64,000 nucleotides of DNA from an uncultured Planctomycetota bacterium (GTDB lineage Bacteria; Planctomycetota; UBA1135; GCA-002686595): assembly GCA_903928115.1 (NCBI GenBank), contig CAIYPP010000054.1, positions 1-64,000 on the forward strand, written 5' to 3'. Position 1 is the first letter of the stretch. The number at the start of each line of letters is the position of its first letter. The notes beneath the pieces were generated by a model. The model was given only the letters and a program-made list of their open reading frames with translations, was not told the DNA's origin and ran no database searches. Below, one piece after another: positions 37,531 through 47,306 of this stretch. A program made the translations under genes and the position numbers.

Positions 37531-37938
37531 TCAACCTTCGGCCTTCGCGTCCGTCTTCGGCTTGCGGCGGTGCGCCGGACGGGCCGCCTTGCGGCCAGCG
37601 CGCGCCTTCTTGGCGGCCACGCGGCGGGCCTTGGTGGCGGTCTTCTTCTTGCGGCCGTCACGGTCGCGGGCCACGTTCGCCTTGACGCCCTCGATCACCT
37701 TCAGCTGGCGGAACAGCGAGGCCACGGTGTCGGAGACGATCGCGCCTTCCTTCATCCAGTGCTTGGCGCGCTCGGCGTCGACCACCAGGCGCTTCTCGGG
37801 GGTCGAGGCGCGCGGATCGTAGTAGCCCAAGTTCTCCAGCGACGCACCGTCGCGGGCGCTGCGGGTCTCGGTGACGTGGATGCGGAACGAGGGAAGGTTC
37901 TTGCGACCTTCGCGCTTGAGGCGGATGGAGACGGACAT
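37531..37938 (-). CDS. rpsP: 30S ribosomal protein S16 with extended basic tail
   Basis: This 135-residue protein begins SVSIRLKREGRKNLPSFRI and contains LENLGYYDPR, diagnostic of S16. The core ends near residue 85. The remaining 50 residues are Lys/Arg/Ala-rich (e.g. KKKTATKARRVAAKKARAG) and exceed the usual length. It sits downstream of ffh as in many bacteria, but rimM, trmD and rplS do not follow. A well-formed candidate promoter precedes it. Confidence 0.95.
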   Translation of the reverse strand: MSVSIRLKREGRKNLPSFRIHVTETRSARDGASLENLGYYDPRASTPEKRLVVDAERAKHWMKEGAIVSDTVASLFRQLKVIEGVKANVARDRDGRKKKTATKARRVAAKKARAGRKAARPAHRRKPKTDAKAEG

Positions 37939-37998
37939 GCGATGACTTGGTTTCGTGCGGGGCCGTGGAAAGGCGCTGCCGGAATTCGAAGGGCGCAG

Positions 37999-38027
37999 AG
38001 TGTAGGGAGCGGGCTCGGCCGCGGCAA
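37999..38027 (-). promoter_or_regulatory. Candidate rpsP promoter
   Basis: Minus-strand TTGCCG (38027-38022) and TACACT (38004-37999) are exactly 17 bases apart, about 60 bases before the rpsP ATG. Confidence 0.45.
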
Positions 38028-38051
38028 GCGTCCGCCCCAGTCCCGGGGGAC

Positions 38052-39647
<1,596 letters not shown>

Positions 39648-39676
39648 GGTGTGGGCCCCGCGCGTGGAGGCGAGAG

Positions 39677-39705
39677 ATTATGCCCGCGGCCGGCGCCGCT
39701 GTCGC
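39677..39705 (-). promoter_or_regulatory. Candidate ffh promoter
   Basis: Minus-strand GCGACA (39705-39700) and CATAAT (39682-39677) are 17 bases apart, predicting a leader of roughly 20-25 bases before ATG 39647. Confidence 0.45.
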
Positions 39706-39717
39706 GCGGCGTCGAGC

Positions 39718-40593
39718 TCAGGCGGCAGGCAGCAGAGGCTCGCGGCCGCTGCGGCGCAGGTAGGCGTAGCAGAGGGCGACGTAGAGCATCATCGTCGCCG
39801 CAGGGATCGTGGCGAGCACCCCGACACAGCACAGGAGTAGGCCGAGGATGTAGGCCACGACGAAGAGCACCATGACGAGCAGGCCGAAGAGCACGAGGAC
39901 CCAGAGCTGTCCCGCCGTCAGGCGCCAAGAGATCCCAAAAGCCTCGAGGACGCCCACCGACCGCTCGGCGATCGCGGGCAGCAAAAGACACCAACGCGCG
40001 CTGAAGAACAGCGAGCTTGGCACGAAGACGAGGGCCCCGCCGACGAGGAGCGCGATCCCGACCCAATTCGGCTCTGCCGCGTCCGCCTGCAGGTCTCGCA
40101 CGAGCAGGAAACCTCCCGGCAGGAGCAGGAACGCTGCACCGATCACGAACGCCACGAACCACACGAGCTGGGCGCCGATCATGGTGAACAGCCCCTCGGC
40201 CCGGAACAGCTGGGCGAGGTCGGGCCGCTCGCCCCGCGCGAGCGCGAGCGCCACGCGGACCTGTCCCAGTCCCATCCACGCCTGCAGCGGAATGTTGAAC
40301 AGGAACACCGCGGCGTAGATCACCCACCCCAGCCAAACGAGGCTCGTATCGGTGGCAGCGAAGTACTGCGGGGCGAAGCTCGCGATCGACGGCAGCGCCG
40401 AGCCGATCAGCGTCGCGAGGAGCGCCGTGAGGATGTGGATCGGCTGGCGCTTCACGCACTCGAAGCCAAAGCGCAATGCCTCGACGGGCTCCCACTCCAG
40501 CGGCGCGCCGTCCGCACCCCCGCTTGGCACCGAACTCGACACGGTCTCCGAACGAGGTGCCTTGTAGGGATCGACTTCGCCAAACTCTGTCAT
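39718..40593 (-). CDS. Hypothetical multi-pass membrane protein
   Basis: This 291-residue protein has a short soluble N-terminus containing DPYKAP, resembling the NPYxxP start of many planctomycete membrane proteins. About six hydrophobic segments follow (e.g. ALLATLIGSALPSIASF, GWVIYAAVFLFNIPLQAW, AQLVWFVAFVIGAAFLLLP, LWVLVLFGLLVMVLFVVAY). The amphipathic stretch LEAFGISWRLTAGQLW is typical of DUF975-like membrane proteins. The function is unknown. The gene lies between murA and ffh on the minus strand. Confidence 0.75.
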   Translation of the reverse strand: MTEFGEVDPYKAPRSETVSSSVPSGGADGAPLEWEPVEALRFGFECVKRQPIHILTALLATLIGSALPSIASFAPQYFAATDTSLVWLGWVIYAAVFLFNIPLQAWMGLGQVRVALALARGERPDLAQLFRAEGLFTMIGAQLVWFVAFVIGAAFLLLPGGFLLVRDLQADAAEPNWVGIALLVGGALVFVPSSLFFSARWCLLLPAIAERSVGVLEAFGISWRLTAGQLWVLVLFGLLVMVLFVVAYILGLLLCCVGVLATIPAATMMLYVALCYAYLRRSGREPLLPAA

Positions 40594-40649
40594 CGAACAA
40601 GACTCCTCGGGACGTTGTCGGGGGCTCGTAGCCAGCGCAAGAAAGCACG

Positions 40650-40683
40650 CCGCCCGCTCCCGCAGACTCGCGGAAACGGGCGG
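40650..40683 (-). terminator. Candidate murA terminator
   Basis: Outer arms CCGCCCG (40650-40656) and CGGGCGG (40677-40683) plus inner CCGC/GCGG form a hairpin beyond the murA stop. In the minus direction it is followed by a T-containing stretch (GTGCTTTCTTGCG). Confidence 0.5.
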
Positions 40684-40741
40684 AGGTCGAGCTCCGCGCC
40701 GAGAGCTTAGCGGCTCCCGCGCGCGCTCAGAAACTCTGGCG

Positions 40742-42175
40742 CTAGCGCCGCGCCGCCTTGGGCCGCGCCGCGGGCTTCTTCGGCGGAGCCTTCGTCGGCG
40801 CGCTGCGAGCGGTGCTCGGCTTGGGCAGAGCGACGGCCTTCGCGGGCGTGAGCGTCTCCTTCGCCGGCGCCGTGTCCGTCGCGATCGCGTCCGGATCGTC
40901 GTCGATGCGCGCGATGTTGGCGCCGAGCTCCGCGAGCCGCGCCTCGATGCGCGCGTAGCCGCGGTCGATGTGGTACACGCGGTGCACTTCCGTGGTGCCC
41001 TCGGCGACGAGGCCCGCGAGCACGAGCGCCGCCGACGCGCGCAGGTCGGAGGCCATCACTTGCGTCCCCTTCAGGTTCGCCGGTCCCATCACGATCGCGC
41101 TCGCGCCCTGACGGCGGATGTTCGCGCCCATGCGCATCAGCTCGGCCACGTGCATGTAGCGATCCGTGAAGATCGTCTCCGTCACGAGGCTCATGCCGTC
41201 GGCCGTAGTCATCAGGGCCATCCACTGCGCCTGCAGGTCGGTCGGGAAGGCCGGGTGCGGGAGCGTGGTGACGTCCGTGGGCTTCGCGCGCTTCTTGCGC
41301 TGGTCGAAGGCCATGGTCTCGATCCAGTCGTTACCGAAGTGGTGCGGCAGCTCGGCCTCGCGCATGCGCTCGAGCAAGATCATCAGGTGGTCGGGGCGGC
41401 AGCCCTCGACGCGGATCTTGCTGCCCGTGATCGAACCCGCGATCACCAGCGTGCCCGCCTCGATGCGGTCGGGGATCACGGCGTGGGTGCAGCCGTGAAG
41501 CCGGTCGACCCCCTCGATCTCGATGCGCGGCGAGCCGAGCCCCGTGATGCGCGCGCCCATCTTGACGAGGCACTCGCCCAAGTCGACGACCTCGGGCTCG
41601 CAGGCGGCGCCGTGGATCACGGTGCGGCCCTTGGCGAGCGTCGCGGCCATCATCACGTTGGCCGTGCCGAGCACCGTCGGGCCCTGCGCGCCGCCCAAGT
41701 ACATCTCGTCGCCGCGCAGGCCGCCCGTCGCGGCCGCGATGATGTCCCCGCCGTCGAGCTCGACCTTGGCGCCGAGCGCCCGCATGCCCTTGATGTGCAG
41801 GTCGACCGGACGCACGCCGATGACGCAGCCGCCCGGCAGGCTGACGCGCGCGTGCTGGGTGCGCGCGAGCACGGGACCGAGCACCGCGACCGAGCCGCGC
41901 ATCTTGCGCACGCAGTCCCAGCCCGCTTCGTTGTGCGGGACCGGCGCGGAGCGCACGGTGAGCACGCCGTCCTTCGAGCGCTCCCACTTCGAGCCCAGTC
42001 CTTCGAGGACCTTGAGCATCTGCCGCACGTCGGAGACGTCCGGCGCATTCGGTATCACGACCGGCTCGTCGGTGAGCAGCGTCGCCGCAAGCACCGGAAG
42101 CACCGCGTTCTTGGAGCCTGAAACGCGCACACTGCCCTGCAGCTTGCGCCCGCCTTCGATCACGAACTTGTCCAT
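40742..42175 (-). CDS. murA: UDP-N-acetylglucosamine 1-carboxyvinyltransferase
   Basis: This 477-residue enzyme catalyses the first committed step of peptidoglycan synthesis, adding enolpyruvate from PEP to UDP-GlcNAc in the cytosol. The active-site loop reads PGGCVIGVRPVDLHI and keeps the cysteine targeted by fosfomycin. The N-terminal substrate-binding segment SGSKNAVLPVLAATLL is intact. Beyond the normal end (HIDRGYARIEARLAELGA) there is an extra Pro/Ala/Lys-rich tail of about 45 residues. The ATG at 42175 was chosen because MDKFVIEGG is the family start. Its presence supports a peptidoglycan wall. Confidence 0.96.
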   Translation of the reverse strand: MDKFVIEGGRKLQGSVRVSGSKNAVLPVLAATLLTDEPVVIPNAPDVSDVRQMLKVLEGLGSKWERSKDGVLTVRSAPVPHNEAGWDCVRKMRGSVAVLGPVLARTQHARVSLPGGCVIGVRPVDLHIKGMRALGAKVELDGGDIIAAATGGLRGDEMYLGGAQGPTVLGTANVMMAATLAKGRTVIHGAACEPEVVDLGECLVKMGARITGLGSPRIEIEGVDRLHGCTHAVIPDRIEAGTLVIAGSITGSKIRVEGCRPDHLMILLERMREAELPHHFGNDWIETMAFDQRKKRAKPTDVTTLPHPAFPTDLQAQWMALMTTADGMSLVTETIFTDRYMHVAELMRMGANIRRQGASAIVMGPANLKGTQVMASDLRASAALVLAGLVAEGTTEVHRVYHIDRGYARIEARLAELGANIARIDDDPDAIATDTAPAKETLTPAKAVALPKPSTARSAPTKAPPKKPAARPKAARR

Positions 42176-42302
42176 GTTTTCCCCTCTGCGCGCACCTCGC
42201 TGCGCGCGTCTCACTCTCTTCCGAAATGCGCGCGCTCGATTCAAGCGCCTCGCGGAAATTTCGCGCGCGTCGCGCACGCGTTCCGCACGAGCGACGCGAC
42301 AC

Positions 42303-42638
42303 TCACGAGCCGAGCATGCGGCCGAGGCGGCGGCCTCCGACGACGTGCAGATGGAGGTGTTCGACCTCCTGTCCGCCGTCGCGGCGCGCGTTCGTGATCA
42401 CGCGGAAGCCGCGCGCGAGCGAGCGCAGTCGCGCGACCTCCGCCGCGGCGAAGAGGAGCTCTCCGGCGAGCGTCTTGTCGTCGAGCTCGAAGAGCGAGTC
42501 GACGTGGCGCTTGGGGACCACGAGCACGTGGACCGGGGCCTGCGGGTGGATGTCCTCGAAGGCGAGCACGTGCTCGCTCTCGAACACCCGGCGAGCCGGG
42601 GCCTCCCCGGCGACGATGCGGCAGAAGATGCACTCCAT
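42303..42638 (-). CDS. HIT-family (HinT-like) nucleotide hydrolase
   Basis: This 111-residue protein begins ECIFCRIVAGEAPA and carries the histidine triad HLHLHVVGG near its end, as in HinT purine nucleoside phosphoramidases. The CxxC near the N-terminus is a common zinc pair. It probably cleaves AMP-lysine or similar phosphoramidates in the cytosol. It precedes murA on the same strand with 127 bases between them. Confidence 0.94.
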   Translation of the reverse strand: MECIFCRIVAGEAPARRVFESEHVLAFEDIHPQAPVHVLVVPKRHVDSLFELDDKTLAGELLFAAAEVARLRSLARGFRVITNARRDGGQEVEHLHLHVVGGRRLGRMLGS

Positions 42639-42700
42639 GGAGCGCGCAGCGAACGCCTCGGGACCGCGGAGATCAAGGGACGGCCCACCGGCCGGTCAAG

Positions 42701-42730
42701 TTGACGCCCTGCGGCGCCCATCGGTATCCT
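42701..42730 (+). promoter_or_regulatory. Candidate promoter for the TPR/alpha-CTD gene and ruvA
   Basis: TTGACG (42701-42706) and TATCCT (42725-42730) are 18 bases apart. Transcription would start near 42737, leaving an unusually long leader of about 150 bases before ATG 42888. Confidence 0.5.
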
Positions 42731-42887
42731 CCCCGCCCTTCCAGCCCCACCCGGGGGGTCGGCGGACGCGTCCCGCTTGGGACCGCGGCCCCGATCGTCC
42801 GTTGGGCGCCCGCTCTCCCCTCTGCCTGCCTCCCACCGACCGCCCGCTCTCCAACCCTGCGGCTCCGAAGCCGTGCAAGAAGCACCG

Positions 42888-44234
42888 ATGACCTCCAGCA
42901 CTGTCGAGATGTCGGCCACCCCCGAGGCCTTCGACCTCAAGAGCGCCTCGATCCCCAACTTCACGACCCTGGTGCAAGCGCGCGCGACGGTCTTCAAGAG
43001 CCGCGGTGCCCTCGAGGCCTTCGCGCGCATGGTCGACGGGCTCTCGAGCTCCGGTGAAGAAGGCCGCCGCAAGGGCCTCGGCCTGTGGATGGTCGCGCGC
43101 TACGAGGCGTGCGCCGCGCAGCTCTCGGGCTACGAGAAGACCGACGTGGTCGCGGCGTTCACGCGCGGCAGCGCGCTGATGTCGATCGGCCGCTGGGCCG
43201 ACGCGCTCGCGATCTTCGAGCGCCTCTCGTCGCAGTACCCCGAGGAGCCGCGCCCGCGCGGCAACAAGATCGAGGCCCAGCTCGAGATCGACCTCGCCAA
43301 GGGCGATCACGACGGCGCGCTCGCCCGCGCCCAGCAGGAGCTCGACCACGCGCCGGCGTCCTTCGCCGCGAGCGCCGAGCACAGCTACCTGAAGGGCCGC
43401 GTCGCCGAGCTGCGCCGCTCGCCCGAAGCCGCGCTCGACCTCTACGCCGCCGCGCGTGAGATCGACCCGACCCACCGCACGAACCTCGCGCGCTTCGCGG
43501 GCCTCGCCGAGCGCTGCGGCCTCGACGAGCTCGCACTGCAGGCTTACCAGTCGCTCGCGTCGATGCTGCCGATCGACCGCAACGTGATGTTCAACCTCGG
43601 CGTCCTCTACGAGGACCTCGGCCGCGATCAAGAGGCCGCCGCCTGCTACGACGTGATCGCGCGCAACGACCCGACCAACCGCCGCGCGCGGCTGTACTTG
43701 GAAGACGCCCGCTCGGGCATCGACATGTACTACGACGAGGATCTCGAGCGGAAGGAAGACCGCCTGAACCAGATCCTCAAGACGCCGATCACCGACTTCG
43801 AGCTCTCGGTGCGCGCGCGCAACTGCCTCAACAAGATGAACATCGTGACGCTCGGCGACCTCGTGCGCCTGTCCGAGCAAGAGCTGCTCTCCTACAAGAA
43901 CTTCGGCGAGACCTCGCTGAACGAGATCAAGGAGATCCTCGGCCAGAAGGGCCTGCGCCTCGGCATGAAGCACGAGGAGGCCGTGGCCTCGATCGAGGCT
44001 GCCGCTCGCCCACGCGCCGGGACGGAGACCTCCGAGGTCCTGAACACGCCGGTCAGCAAGCTCGACCTCTCGATCCGCGTCCGCCGCGCCGTCGAGAACT
44101 TGGCCTGCCTCACCTTGGGCGACATCCTTGCGCACAGCGAGGAAGAGCTGCTCTCGATGCCCAACTTCGGCCAGACTTCGCTGATCGAGCTCAAGCGCAA
44201 GATCGGCGAGTTCGGTCTGTCGCTGAAGAAGTAG
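42888..44234 (+). CDS. TPR protein with two tandem RNA polymerase alpha C-terminal domains
   Basis: This 448-residue protein has an N-terminal helical/TPR half (about residues 40-285, e.g. IGRWADALAIFERLSSQYPE, YLKGRVAELRRSPEAALDLY, FNLGVLYEDLGRDQEAAACY) and two copies of the RNA polymerase alpha-CTD fold. Domain 1 (about 292-360) has FELSVRARNCLNKMNI and NFGETSLNEIKEIL. The residues equivalent to E. coli Arg265, Asn268 and Cys269 are Arg309, Asn312 and Cys313, and Gly296, Ser299 and Glu302 equivalents are also kept. Domain 2 (about 382-448) keeps Arg397 but replaces the Asn and Cys with Arg and Ala. It is not RpoA itself because the N-terminal assembly domain is missing. A role binding DNA or transcription factors is inferred. 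ruvA follows after 10 bases. Confidence 0.85.
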   Translation: MTSSTVEMSATPEAFDLKSASIPNFTTLVQARATVFKSRGALEAFARMVDGLSSSGEEGRRKGLGLWMVARYEACAAQLSGYEKTDVVAAFTRGSALMSIGRWADALAIFERLSSQYPEEPRPRGNKIEAQLEIDLAKGDHDGALARAQQELDHAPASFAASAEHSYLKGRVAELRRSPEAALDLYAAAREIDPTHRTNLARFAGLAERCGLDELALQAYQSLASMLPIDRNVMFNLGVLYEDLGRDQEAAACYDVIARNDPTNRRARLYLEDARSGIDMYYDEDLERKEDRLNQILKTPITDFELSVRARNCLNKMNIVTLGDLVRLSEQELLSYKNFGETSLNEIKEILGQKGLRLGMKHEEAVASIEAAARPRAGTETSEVLNTPVSKLDLSIRVRRAVENLACLTLGDILAHSEEELLSMPNFGQTSLIELKRKIGEFGLSLKK

Positions 44235-44244
44235 TCCGCACGCC

Positions 44245-44823
44245 GTGTACGACTTCCTCGATGGCGAGGTCGCGGGCCGCTCGGCGGCGCGGCTGGTCCT
44301 CGACGTGCGCGGCGTGGGCTACGAAGTGCTCGTGCCTCCGGGCGCGAGCTTCCCCACTCAGGGCCGACTGCGGCTGTGGACGCACCTCGTCGTGCGCGAG
44401 GACAGCCACGCGCTCTACGGGTTCCGCGACGAGGCGACGCGCGACATGTTCCGCGCGCTGCTCGGAGTCACGGGCGTCGGCCCCAAGGTCGCGATGGCGG
44501 TGCTCTCCGGGCTCTCGTCGGACGAGCTCGTCGCCGCACTCGTCGCCGGTGATGCCAAGCGGCTCACCAAGGTGAAGGGCGTCGGTCAGAAGACCGCGGA
44601 GCAGATCCTGCTCGACCTGCGTGGCAAGGCCGCCGCACTCGCTCCGGCGGGCGCGAACGCGGCGCCCTCCGCCCGCGGACCGGCGCAGCTCGAAGACGCG
44701 GTCACGGCGCTCATCTCGATCGGCTACTCCGAGAAGGACGCGCGTCGCCAAGTCGAGCGCGCGTCGAAAACCGTCGATCCGGCGAACCTCGAGCTGCTCG
44801 TCCGCACCGCGCTGCAGGGCTGA
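44245..44823 (+). CDS. ruvA: Holliday junction DNA helicase subunit RuvA
   Basis: This 192-residue protein binds Holliday junctions as a tetramer and loads RuvB. The OB-fold N-terminus (YDFLDGEVAGRSAARLVLDV) is followed by two helix-hairpin-helix motifs (LLGVTGVGPKVAMAVL, LTKVKGVGQKTAEQILLDL) and the C-terminal RuvB-contact domain (AVTALISIGYSEKDARRQV). The GTG start lies 10 bases after the TPR/alpha-CTD gene, so they are probably one transcript. ruvB and ruvC are not in the window. Confidence 0.96.
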   Translation: MYDFLDGEVAGRSAARLVLDVRGVGYEVLVPPGASFPTQGRLRLWTHLVVREDSHALYGFRDEATRDMFRALLGVTGVGPKVAMAVLSGLSSDELVAALVAGDAKRLTKVKGVGQKTAEQILLDLRGKAAALAPAGANAAPSARGPAQLEDAVTALISIGYSEKDARRQVERASKTVDPANLELLVRTALQG

Positions 44824-44836
44824 GTCCAAGGGCGGA

Positions 44837-44865
44837 TCGAACCGCGCGCGCACGCTTCCTATGCT
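44837..44865 (+). promoter_or_regulatory. Weak candidate serA promoter
   Basis: A -10-like TATGCT at 44860-44865 lies 20 bases before ATG 44886, with a poor -35 (TCGAAC, 44837-44842) 17 bases upstream. The ribosome-binding site GGAGGAG lies between the -10 and the start. Confidence 0.25.
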
Positions 44866-44885
44866 GCGCGCGGAGGAGCCGCACC

Positions 44886-46535
44886 ATGACGACGCCGCTG
44901 CAAGAAGCACCCGCCCCGCACACCGCGCCCCCCGCGCACCGCGCCGATCGGATCCTGATCTGCGACGAGCTTTCGCCGGAGGCGCTCGAGGTCTTCGCGG
45001 CCCACGGTCTTCGTCCCGAGGTCTGCACCGGCCTCAAGGAAGCGGAGCTCATCGCGCGCGTCCACGACGCGGACGCGCTCGTCGTGCGCTCGGCGACGAA
45101 GGTCACGCGCGCGATCCTCGACGCAGCGCCGCGACTCAAGGTCGTCGGCCGTGCAGGCGTGGGCGTCGACAACGTCGATGTCGATGCGGCGACGGCGCGC
45201 GGAGTCGTCGTGATGAACGCACCCGCCGGGAATACGACCACCACGGCGGAGCTCGCGATTTCTCTGATGCTCGCGCTCGCACGCAACGTCTCGCGCGGTG
45301 ACCGCGCGGTGCGCGCGGGCGAGTGGAAGCTCCGCGGCAAGCTGCTCGGCAGCGAGATCTCGGGCAAGACGCTCGGCGTCGTCGGCCTCGGACGCATCGG
45401 GCGTGTGGTCGCGACGCGCGGGCTGGGGCTCGCGATGAAGGTTGTCGCGTACGACCCGTACCTCTCGGGACAGCGTTCACCGCTCGAAGGCGTGGAGCTC
45501 TTGGCGCTCGACGAGCTGCTCGCGCGCGCGGACTTCGTCTCGCTGCACGTCCCCTACAGCGACGAGACTCGCAACCTGCTCTCGCGCGAGCGGCTCTTCG
45601 CGATGAAGCCCGGCGCGCGCCTGATCAATTGTGCCCGCGGCGGCCTCGTCGACGAAGTGGCTCTCGCCGAAGCGCTGGCTGCAGGTCGCCTCAAGGGCGC
45701 TGCTCTCGACGTGTTCGAGAGCGAGCCGCCGCCGAAGGAACACCCGCTGCTCACGCGCGAGGACGTCATCCTCACGCCGCACCTCGGCGCGTCCTCCGAG
45801 GAGGCCCAGCGCAACGTGGCGCTCGAAATCGCGCAGCAGGTGAGCGAGTTCCTGCTCGAAGGAGTCGCGCGCAACGCCGTCAACTTGCCCGCGACGAGCT
45901 CGGCGACCCTGAAGGAGCTCGCGCCGTGGGTGCTGCTCGCCGAGAAGCTCGGCTCGACTCTGGCACAGCTCTGCGACAGCCCGATCCGCACGCTGGAGGT
46001 CTCGCTGTCGGGAGAGATCGCCCGCAAGGACACGAGTCACGTGAAGCTCGCGGTGCTCGTCGGCGCGCTGCGCAAGGGCTGCGACACGCCGCTGAACTTC
46101 GTCAACGCGCCGCGCCTCGCTCAGGAGCGCGGCCTCGCGCTCCACGAGCGACCGGATGAAGAGTCGCACTTCCTACACAGCCTCGTGAAGGCGCGCGCCG
46201 TATCGCGCGATGGCGAAGTGCACGTCGTCGGCGGCAGCGTCTTCGGCCGCGATCCGCGCATCGTGCGCATCGACGAGCACTACCTCGACCTCGTGCCCGA
46301 GGGTCCGCTGCTCGTCACGACGCATGTCGACCAGCCGGGCGTGGTCGGGCTGCTCGGGACCGCCCTCGGCGCCGCGAAGATCAACATCCGGCGCTTGGAG
46401 CTCGGCCCAGCCTCGCGCGCCAAGGATGGCCTCGCGCGTGGATTCCTCGCGCTCTACGACCAGCCCTCGGCGCAGGTCCTCGAGACACTCGCCAAGCTCG
46501 AGCCCCTGCGCTCCGTGCGCCTGATCCAGCTCTGA
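44886..46535 (+). CDS. serA: D-3-phosphoglycerate dehydrogenase
   Basis: This 549-residue enzyme oxidises 3-phosphoglycerate to 3-phosphohydroxypyruvate, the first step of serine synthesis. The NAD-binding motif is VVGLGRIGRVVA, and catalytic segments are NCARGGLVDE and HLGASSEEAQ. After the catalytic half come the allosteric substrate-binding domain and a C-terminal ACT domain (LLVTTHVDQPGVVGLLGTAL), the long form found in many bacteria and usually feedback-inhibited by serine. GGAGGAG precedes the ATG. The phosphatase gene follows after 2 bases. Confidence 0.95.
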   Translation: MTTPLQEAPAPHTAPPAHRADRILICDELSPEALEVFAAHGLRPEVCTGLKEAELIARVHDADALVVRSATKVTRAILDAAPRLKVVGRAGVGVDNVDVDAATARGVVVMNAPAGNTTTTAELAISLMLALARNVSRGDRAVRAGEWKLRGKLLGSEISGKTLGVVGLGRIGRVVATRGLGLAMKVVAYDPYLSGQRSPLEGVELLALDELLARADFVSLHVPYSDETRNLLSRERLFAMKPGARLINCARGGLVDEVALAEALAAGRLKGAALDVFESEPPPKEHPLLTREDVILTPHLGASSEEAQRNVALEIAQQVSEFLLEGVARNAVNLPATSSATLKELAPWVLLAEKLGSTLAQLCDSPIRTLEVSLSGEIARKDTSHVKLAVLVGALRKGCDTPLNFVNAPRLAQERGLALHERPDEESHFLHSLVKARAVSRDGEVHVVGGSVFGRDPRIVRIDEHYLDLVPEGPLLVTTHVDQPGVVGLLGTALGAAKINIRRLELGPASRAKDGLARGFLALYDQPSAQVLETLAKLEPLRSVRLIQL

Positions 46536-46537
46536 CG

Positions 46538-47287
46538 ATGGCCCTTCCCGCACGCATCGACGACTCCGCGCCGCCCTACGGCACGCTGGTGTTCGACTGC
46601 GACTCGACGCTCTCGTCCATCGAGGGTATCGACGAGCTCGCGGGGCCGCGCAAGCCCGAGATCGCGGCGCTGACCGAGCGTGCCATGGCGGGCGAGGTCC
46701 CGCTCGAAGCGGTCTACGGCAAGCGCCTCGAGCTCCTGCGGCCTTCGCGCGCAGCGATCGAGGCACTCGGCGCGCAGTACGTCGCGACGGCTCTCCCCCA
46801 CGCGGTCGAGCTCGTCAGAGCGCTTCGCTCGCTCGGGAAGCGCGTTTGCATCCTCTCCGGTGGCATCCGACAGGCCGTCTTCGCGCTCGCGGACCATCTG
46901 GGCGTCGATCCCAGCGATGTGCACGCCGTCGACGTCTTCCATGGACGTGACGGGAGCTACGCGGGCTTCGACGATGAGTCGCCGCTCGCTCGCGCCGGTG
47001 GCAAGCTCGAAGTGCTGCGCTCGATCGCGCGCGTCGATCGACGCGGAGGCGTCGTCCTCATCGGCGACGGAGCGACCGACCTCGAGGCCGCGCCTTCCGC
47101 GCGACGCTTCATCGCCTACGGCGGCGTCGTGCGTCGCAAGGACGTCTTTGCGCGCGCGGTCGTCACCTGCGACGCGCCCGACCTCGCGGCGCTCCTGCCG
47201 TTGCTCGTCGCCACCGACGAGCTCGAGGTCTTGGCCCAAGACAAGCAGCACCATCCCCTGCTCGTCGCCGCGCGCGTCGCGCGCTGA
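46538..47287 (+). CDS. serB: Phosphoserine phosphatase-like HAD hydrolase
   Basis: This 249-residue HAD phosphatase has the nucleophile motif FDCDSTLSS with Glu in the next helix (SIEGIDELAG), motif II SGGIRQAV and motif III GDGATDLEAA, as in SerB. Between serA and a class V aminotransferase, dephosphorylation of O-phosphoserine is the natural role. It begins 2 bases after serA, with the aminotransferase 19 bases downstream. No regulatory ACT domain is present. Confidence 0.88.
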   Translation: MALPARIDDSAPPYGTLVFDCDSTLSSIEGIDELAGPRKPEIAALTERAMAGEVPLEAVYGKRLELLRPSRAAIEALGAQYVATALPHAVELVRALRSLGKRVCILSGGIRQAVFALADHLGVDPSDVHAVDVFHGRDGSYAGFDDESPLARAGGKLEVLRSIARVDRRGGVVLIGDGATDLEAAPSARRFIAYGGVVRRKDVFARAVVTCDAPDLAALLPLLVATDELEVLAQDKQHHPLLVAARVAR

Positions 47288-47306
47288 TCCAAGCGGAGAA
47301 GTTCCC

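Noticed and set aside
42303-42887. CRISPR or tandem-repeat array in GC-rich intergenic parts
   Set aside because: Only short GC palindromes typical of the base composition are present, with no regularly spaced repeats.
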